From: DATJPR01 sp035506295
Lineage (GTDB): Bacteria; Bacteroidota; Ignavibacteria; UBA10030; UBA6906
Assembly: GCA_035506295.1 (NCBI GenBank)
Contig: DATJPR010000088.1
Span: 1 to 10,104, forward strand
DNA: 10,104 nucleotides
Direction: 5' to 3'
The first letter of the stretch is position 1. Each line of letters opens with the position of its first letter. Shown piece after piece: positions 6,253 through 10,104 of the stretch. A program made the position numbers and the translations under genes. The notes beneath the pieces are model-generated. The model had not been told where the DNA came from. It worked only from the letters and a program-made list of their open reading frames with translations, and did not search any database.

Positions 6253-7116
6253 GTGTCTCAGGAAAGGCTTACTGCGGTTCTCTTGTGGTCATGCCCGGAT
6301 AGGAAGGGACTTGTCGCTCTTATGGCGGAGTTCCTTTCGAAGCACGGAGGGAACATCCTCGACCTTGACGAGCATGTGGACCGGGAAGAGAGCATGTTCT
6401 TTCTCCGGGTGGCATGGGACATGACGGAATTCACTATTGCACCGGACCGGTTGCCGGCGGCGATTGACCCGTTGGCGAAAGAATGCGCCGCGCAATGGTC
6501 GATACGGATGGGCAACGAACTGCGTCGGCTCGCGATCTTCGTCTCGCAGCATGACCATTGCCTGCAGGAAATCCTGTGGCGCCAGCAACTCGGAGAATTT
6601 CGGGCGGAGATCGCGTGCATCATCTCCAATCATCAAGACGCTGCATCGCTAGCCGAGCGCTATCACATTCCCTTCCATTGTTTCCCCATTGCGCATGCGA
6701 ACAAGGCCCAGCAGGAGACGCAAGAACTCGAACTGCTCAAGAAGAGCAACGTCGATACGATCATTCTTGCCCGGTACATGCAGATCCTCTCCCCGGAATT
6801 CATCCGACTCTACCCGCAGAGGATCGTGAACATCCATCACTCCTTTCTGCCGGCGTTTGCCGGCGGCAATCCCTACCGGCAGGCGTACGATCGCGGAGTG
6901 AAGATCATCGGAGCGACGAGTCATTACGCCACCGATGTGCTCGACGAGGGCCCGATCATCGAACAGGACATCATCCGCATTTCCCACAAGGATTCCCTCG
7001 ACGATCTGATCCGCAAGGGTCGGGACCTGGAGCGACTTGTTCTGGCCAGGGCGTTGCGGTTGCACCTGGAAGACCGCGTCCTAGTGCACGGGCGGAAGAC
7101 GGTGGTGTTTGACTGA
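6253..7116 (+). CDS. purU: formyltetrahydrofolate deformylase PurU
   Basis: Hydrolyses 10-formyl-tetrahydrofolate to tetrahydrofolate and formate in the cytoplasm, balancing one-carbon pools and supplying formate, for example to PurT-type purine synthesis. The protein is 287 aa, close to the ~280 aa of E. coli PurU. Residues ~6-85 are the N-terminal ACT regulatory domain (LLWSCPDRKGLVALMAEFLSKHGGNILD). Residues ~90-275 are the formyltransferase-like catalytic domain, with the Asn-His-Asp set Asn193 and His195 in IVNIHHSFLPAF and Asp231 in ATDVLDEGPIIEQD. The GTG start is supported by GGAGAAG 5 nt upstream. It is the only confident plus-strand gene in the window and shares no pathway with its neighbours. 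Its last 36 bp lie antisense to the end of the trehalase gene. Confidence 0.97.
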   Translation: MSQERLTAVLLWSCPDRKGLVALMAEFLSKHGGNILDLDEHVDREESMFFLRVAWDMTEFTIAPDRLPAAIDPLAKECAAQWSIRMGNELRRLAIFVSQHDHCLQEILWRQQLGEFRAEIACIISNHQDAASLAERYHIPFHCFPIAHANKAQQETQELELLKKSNVDTIILARYMQILSPEFIRLYPQRIVNIHHSFLPAFAGGNPYRQAYDRGVKIIGATSHYATDVLDEGPIIEQDIIRISHKDSLDDLIRKGRDLERLVLARALRLHLEDRVLVHGRKTVVFD

Positions 7117-9141
7117 CGGAGACAACTCCTTCGCGAGAGGCGGAAAAACCCACTCCGGGGGGATCAGGCGGTCGAGCATGGCAATGTCTGTGGTGGTCAG
7201 GTAGGTGCTCCCGACGACAAGAGATGCGTTGGTCCACCCGAACCCTTCACGCGTAAGATAGGAAAATGTGGTGCCGACATTGCCGTATTCGGCGAACACC
7301 TGTGATGACCTGATAGCGACATCATACTTCTCCGCGATCGTGCCGTTGTAGTTGCACGCGTTTACGGTGATCGTATACAGCCAGCGATAAGCAAGGTCGC
7401 GTGCAAGACCGGCGTAACCATATCGACGGAGTCCTGCCCAGACCAGCATCTGGTGAGGGGCCCATCCGAACGGGTAATCCCACTGGGTCTGCGGGTGCTC
7501 TGCCGTTATTGGTCCTCGCGAGAGCTCTGTCGAACCGACGATGCCTCCAGGCATCGACAGGAGGGGCAACGCGCTCCGGACCAGCCTTTTCGCCTGTTCC
7601 GGACTGCACAGTCCTGCCCACAGAGGATAAAGAGTCGTGGCACTGACAAAGTGCGTCGGCTTTCCTTCGGCATAGTTGTAGTCGAAGAACAACCCATCCT
7701 TCTCATTCCAAAGATACTTCATCATCAGGCTCTTGCGGTGCCGGGCGGCTTGTTCGAACGACTTCGCGGTCGCAAGAGTGCCATCGTCGAGCTCGAACGT
7801 CCCGCCGAATTCCGTGGAGATGGTCGATGCCAGGTCCGACTCTATCTTGAACAAGAGCGAGTTCAGATCCACCGTGACCAGCTCTGCGCAATCATCCAGG
7901 AGCCGGTAGCTTGCGTCGTGGCCCGACTCGCGCATGCTGCGGTCGTCCTTGAAGAATCTGTCGAGTTCTGGTATTGCAACCGTGCCGCGACCATACGCGC
8001 TTTCGAGTTCCTTTGCGGTTTCATGTCGCGGCGCGGCAAAGCGCGCAAACACGGCATCGTACCTTCCCGGCTCGACTTCGGGAGGGGGCCCGTTGCCCGT
8101 ATCGAAGTACCTGCTTAATCCCGTTGCGGTGAGATGGTCCGGTCCCATCCAGACCGTGCGGTACTCCTGAATCGCGGCCTGCACACCGCGTGCGAGCCAT
8201 TGGTGCGTCGCGGCGTTCTTCGGGAGCTTCCGATAAACGGCCAGGAGCATGGAGGTCAGGAACGGCGGCTGTGAACGTGTGAGATAGTACGTCCGGTTCG
8301 CGTTAAGGATCTTGCCGTAGTGATGGATCTCATACACAAAATTGTCCACCATCGAGCGCGCGAGTTCGATCTTGCCATCGTGGAGGAGCCCGAGCGTGAT
8401 GAAGTAACTGTCCCACCCGTACATCTCGTTGAATCGCCCGCCGGGGACGACGAACGGAATGCCTTCCACGCTCCCTCCGCTTGTCGCCCGCAAACCTAAA
8501 CTGAGGATTCCCTCTCTTCCCTGAAGGCCTTCAAGAAACGAGGGGGTAACCTGTGCGGGAATCCTCACCACCTTCATGTTCAAGGGGGGGTCCTTCCCGG
8601 CCAGAAGGAAGAAGTAATCGTACGCCAGGGAATCGTTTGACGGGACATAGATGTAGTGATTGCCGTCGATCGTCGTGCTCTTTTCGTCCTTGAGTATCGC
8701 TGTAATGCCCGCGGCGTCAATTCTCCGAGTGAGCCCATCCCAGTAGCGCTCCTTGATGCAACGCATCTGGTGATCAAACGGCAATTCGAAAACATCGTCG
8801 AGAGAGAGTTGCGTGGAGTCAACGTGTGCATCCTCCGCGATCGTCAGCAATGCGAGGAGATTCGCGAGGTGGTACGTCCCCGACACTTCGTAGCGCCCGC
8901 CGTGCAATCCCATCAACCAGAATCGCTTGTCGCCACGAAGCGTCCCTGAAATATGCGGGTCGTCGATCGTGATACGCTTGTCTCCGTCCGTGTCTTCGTC
9001 GAAGAGAAGCGAGTCGACTGCGGACTTCACCCGGACGGAAATCACCTCGTGCGATTGTGCGAGGACCCGGAGGTGGACCCCCGCAAGGAGAAGAGCGAGG
9101 ATGGGAATGAGCGATCGAACAGGGAAGAGAGACGAACGCAT
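7081..9141 (-). CDS. secreted GH37 alpha,alpha-trehalase, fungal neutral-trehalase type with EF-hand-like loop
   Basis: Hydrolyses trehalose to two glucose molecules. The protein is 686 aa. Residues 1-28 form a Sec signal peptide (basic start, hydrophobic core LIPILALLLAG, VLA cleavage site before Gln29; no lipobox Cys), so a periplasmic or secreted enzyme is expected. Residues 50-61 form an EF-hand-like loop (DTDGDKRITIDD) matching the calcium-binding element of fungal neutral trehalases. GH37 signature 1 is PGGRFNEMYGWDSY (233-246) and signature 2 is QWDYPFGWAP (553-562). The catalytic acid is Asp409 in MRESGHDASYR and the base is Glu604 in IAEKYD. Other family blocks are HYGKILNANRTYYLTRSQPPFL (274-295) and EGFGWTNAS (632-640). 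No clear Shine-Dalgarno is seen; the upstream ORF ends 6 nt before the ATG. E. coli TreA has RESGWD instead of ESGHD and lacks the calcium loop. Confidence 0.95.
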   Translation of the reverse strand: MRSSLFPVRSLIPILALLLAGVHLRVLAQSHEVISVRVKSAVDSLLFDEDTDGDKRITIDDPHISGTLRGDKRFWLMGLHGGRYEVSGTYHLANLLALLTIAEDAHVDSTQLSLDDVFELPFDHQMRCIKERYWDGLTRRIDAAGITAILKDEKSTTIDGNHYIYVPSNDSLAYDYFFLLAGKDPPLNMKVVRIPAQVTPSFLEGLQGREGILSLGLRATSGGSVEGIPFVVPGGRFNEMYGWDSYFITLGLLHDGKIELARSMVDNFVYEIHHYGKILNANRTYYLTRSQPPFLTSMLLAVYRKLPKNAATHQWLARGVQAAIQEYRTVWMGPDHLTATGLSRYFDTGNGPPPEVEPGRYDAVFARFAAPRHETAKELESAYGRGTVAIPELDRFFKDDRSMRESGHDASYRLLDDCAELVTVDLNSLLFKIESDLASTISTEFGGTFELDDGTLATAKSFEQAARHRKSLMMKYLWNEKDGLFFDYNYAEGKPTHFVSATTLYPLWAGLCSPEQAKRLVRSALPLLSMPGGIVGSTELSRGPITAEHPQTQWDYPFGWAPHQMLVWAGLRRYGYAGLARDLAYRWLYTITVNACNYNGTIAEKYDVAIRSSQVFAEYGNVGTTFSYLTREGFGWTNASLVVGSTYLTTTDIAMLDRLIPPEWVFPPLAKELSPSVKHHRLPPVH

Positions 9142-9147
9142 GGTCGG

Positions 9148-9630
9148 TCAGTGAGGTTTAAGACTTGCCCGTGCCGGGGTCTCGACAAGATCGTACGTCC
9201 TGCCTCGCGCATAAAGTCCTAATACCGAGACTTCGGTGATCTCGCGCGGGAGCACAGGTTTGTCTGGCAGGTCGAATCCCTTGCGAGAGAGTCGTAGGCC
9301 GCAGTACCAGAAAAGAACCTTCTGAAGGAGCCTGCCTACGCTGCTCAGGAGATTTGTGGATGGGCTTTGCGGTGCCTCTTCAAGGATATTGAACGTCCCA
9401 CGGCGGAACGGGACATAGCGGGAACCATAGAGCATGTCGTAGAGATCACGGTGGCCGATGGCGGCAGCCGCAAAGGGTTTCAGTGTCGCGCTCATCCTCA
9501 CTCCCGGATCATGATGGAGCTCAGTCGACAGCACGTTCTGAAGATCATTGGAGACAACATCCGGCGGAGCAGAGAACCCGATCGGGAAGAAGATCAGCGG
9601 CTCAACCGTCCCGAATGTGGGATCCGGCAC
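9148..9630 (-). CDS. hypothetical protein, unrecognised; 5' end uncertain, possibly broken
   Basis: An open frame of 160 codons from a GTG start, ending 6 nt before the trehalase ATG and probably on the same transcript. Codon choice across the frame looks coding (many TTC, CCG, CTC, ATC and GTC codons), and the composition is protein-like (LIFFPIGFSAPPDVVSNDLQNV; HRDLYDMLYGSRYVPFRRG; RLLQKVLFWYCGL; REITEVSVLGLYARGRTYDL). I do not recognise the family. No signal peptide or clear membrane helix is seen. The GTG at 9630 has no good Shine-Dalgarno. An internal ATG at 9495 has GGGAG 5 nt upstream and would give 115 aa, yet the codons upstream of it also look coding. The frame is closed by a TGA about 36 nt before the GTG, and protein-like stretches continue in other frames upstream, so a frameshifted remnant is possible. 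Confidence 0.5.
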   Translation of the reverse strand: MPDPTFGTVEPLIFFPIGFSAPPDVVSNDLQNVLSTELHHDPGVRMSATLKPFAAAAIGHRDLYDMLYGSRYVPFRRGTFNILEEAPQSPSTNLLSSVGRLLQKVLFWYCGLRLSRKGFDLPDKPVLPREITEVSVLGLYARGRTYDLVETPARASLKPH

Positions 9631-9766
9631 TTGCTCGTATCCGGATGCATCCTCTGACTGGCATCATAGGCAATCGCGAACTTGGACGCAACCCCACGTC
9701 GACCGAAACCCCATGTCCGATCCGGTAGCGTTAGGTGGAACAATCGTAGCGAACGCGGCCCGTCCG

Positions 9767-9799
9767 GAAATCGGCCGTCATGGAAGGACGGGCGATTTC
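9767..9799. repeat. imperfect inverted repeat / hairpin, 13-nt arms and 7-nt loop
   Basis: The left arm gaaatcggccgtc (9767-9779) pairs with the right arm gacgggcgatttc (9787-9799) at 12 of 13 positions, with one G-G mismatch, around a 7-nt loop (atggaag). No T-run follows on either strand, so it is not a standard intrinsic terminator. It lies upstream of the unrecognised ORF. Confidence 0.7.
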
Positions 9800-9810
9800 A
9801 CGTGCACGTG
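9799..9810. repeat. 12-bp perfect palindrome cacgtgcacgtg
   Basis: cacgtgcacgtg reads the same on both strands and shares its first base with the last base of the preceding hairpin. A dimeric regulator could bind such a site, but nothing in the window shows which one. Confidence 0.6.
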
Positions 9811-10104
9811 CAGAGCGACCAAGCACATTGCGCCACGAACAGACGCCAACAAACACTTCGAAGGTTTGCGCCCTTCTTGTGAGGCCCCTCGCAGCAACAC
9901 TGAAAGATGAGAGCGCCGACCCTTGATCCTCCTGGCGACTTTGTGGACCTCCACCGATGATTCAAGCGCGGGGAATCCCCTCGCCGCGGCGTTGGATCGC
10001 GCTCACCAGTGCTGAAAGCACGCAACAGTTCCCTGAACAGGTGCGGTCGCACAACCCAATCGGGACGGCGTCAAGATCATGGAGTTTCAGTGCATATTCG
10101 ACTA

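Larger units (their letters stand above)
9631..10104. other. ~470-nt right-end region without a confident gene
   Basis: No RNA gene, repeat array or recognisable coding region was found apart from the hairpin and palindrome listed separately. Two open frames run off the right edge: a plus-strand frame from an ATG at 9957 (begins MIQARGIPSPRRWIALTSAE, no Shine-Dalgarno), and a minus-strand frame ending at a TGA at 9964-9962 (ends SALVSAIQRRGEGIPRA). They overlap each other, so at most one is likely real, and neither resembles a known family to me. Confidence 0.5.

Noticed and set aside
7453..8118. 221-codon plus-strand open frame
   Set aside because: Antisense to the conserved part of the trehalase, with no domain or start signal; a shadow.
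9798..10052. 84-codon minus-strand ORF at the right end
   Set aside because: Basic, cysteine-containing composition without family resemblance, and it reads through the hairpin-adjacent palindrome; other frames in the region look equally open.

Overview
The window (roughly 55-60% GC by eye) carries a minus-strand signalling and efflux locus on the left, one plus-strand folate/purine gene in the middle, and a minus-strand secreted trehalase with an unrecognised partner ORF on the right. No rRNA, tRNA, CRISPR array, insertion sequence or phage gene is visible. The taxon cannot be fixed. A TTTG / TAnnTTTG-like promoter upstream of the kinase, together with the gene types, makes a member of the Bacteroidota / Ignavibacteriota / Chlorobiota group plausible, but this is inference.

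Left part (1-6030, all minus strand, read right to left). A soluble PAS-GAF NarL-type histidine kinase (6030-4435) overlaps by ATGA its LuxR-type response regulator (4438-3791). A 64-bp array of eight purine-rich octamers directly abuts the regulator's stop codon. After a short intergenic gap comes a tight operon: a stand-alone receiver protein (3596-3195), then after 2 nt a MacA/HlyD-like periplasmic adaptor (3192-1693), a MacB/LolD-type ABC ATPase (1696-917, ATGA overlap), and a MacB/FtsX-type permease (920 to beyond the left edge, ATGA overlap). The simplest reading is a two-component system next to a tripartite ABC efflux pump, with an output-less receiver leading the pump operon.

Middle (6031-7116). 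A 222-nt divergent intergenic region holds candidate promoters. Then comes purU (GTG start with a good Shine-Dalgarno), encoding formyltetrahydrofolate deformylase, which recycles 10-formyl-THF to THF and formate.

Right part (7081-10104). A 686-residue GH37 trehalase with a signal peptide lies on the minus strand and overlaps the end of purU tail-to-tail by 36 bp. Its motifs resemble fungal neutral trehalase (an EF-hand-like DTDGD loop and ESGHD around the catalytic acid) more than Escherichia coli TreA. Six nucleotides upstream is an ORF of unknown function (9630-9148) whose 5' end is uncertain. The last ~470 nt have no confident gene, but contain a strong imperfect hairpin joined to a 12-bp palindrome, and weak open frames that run off the right edge.

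No wholly new system is demonstrable. The points most worth following up are the fungal-type secreted trehalase, the octamer array placed exactly at a stop codon, and the receiver-only protein in the efflux operon.
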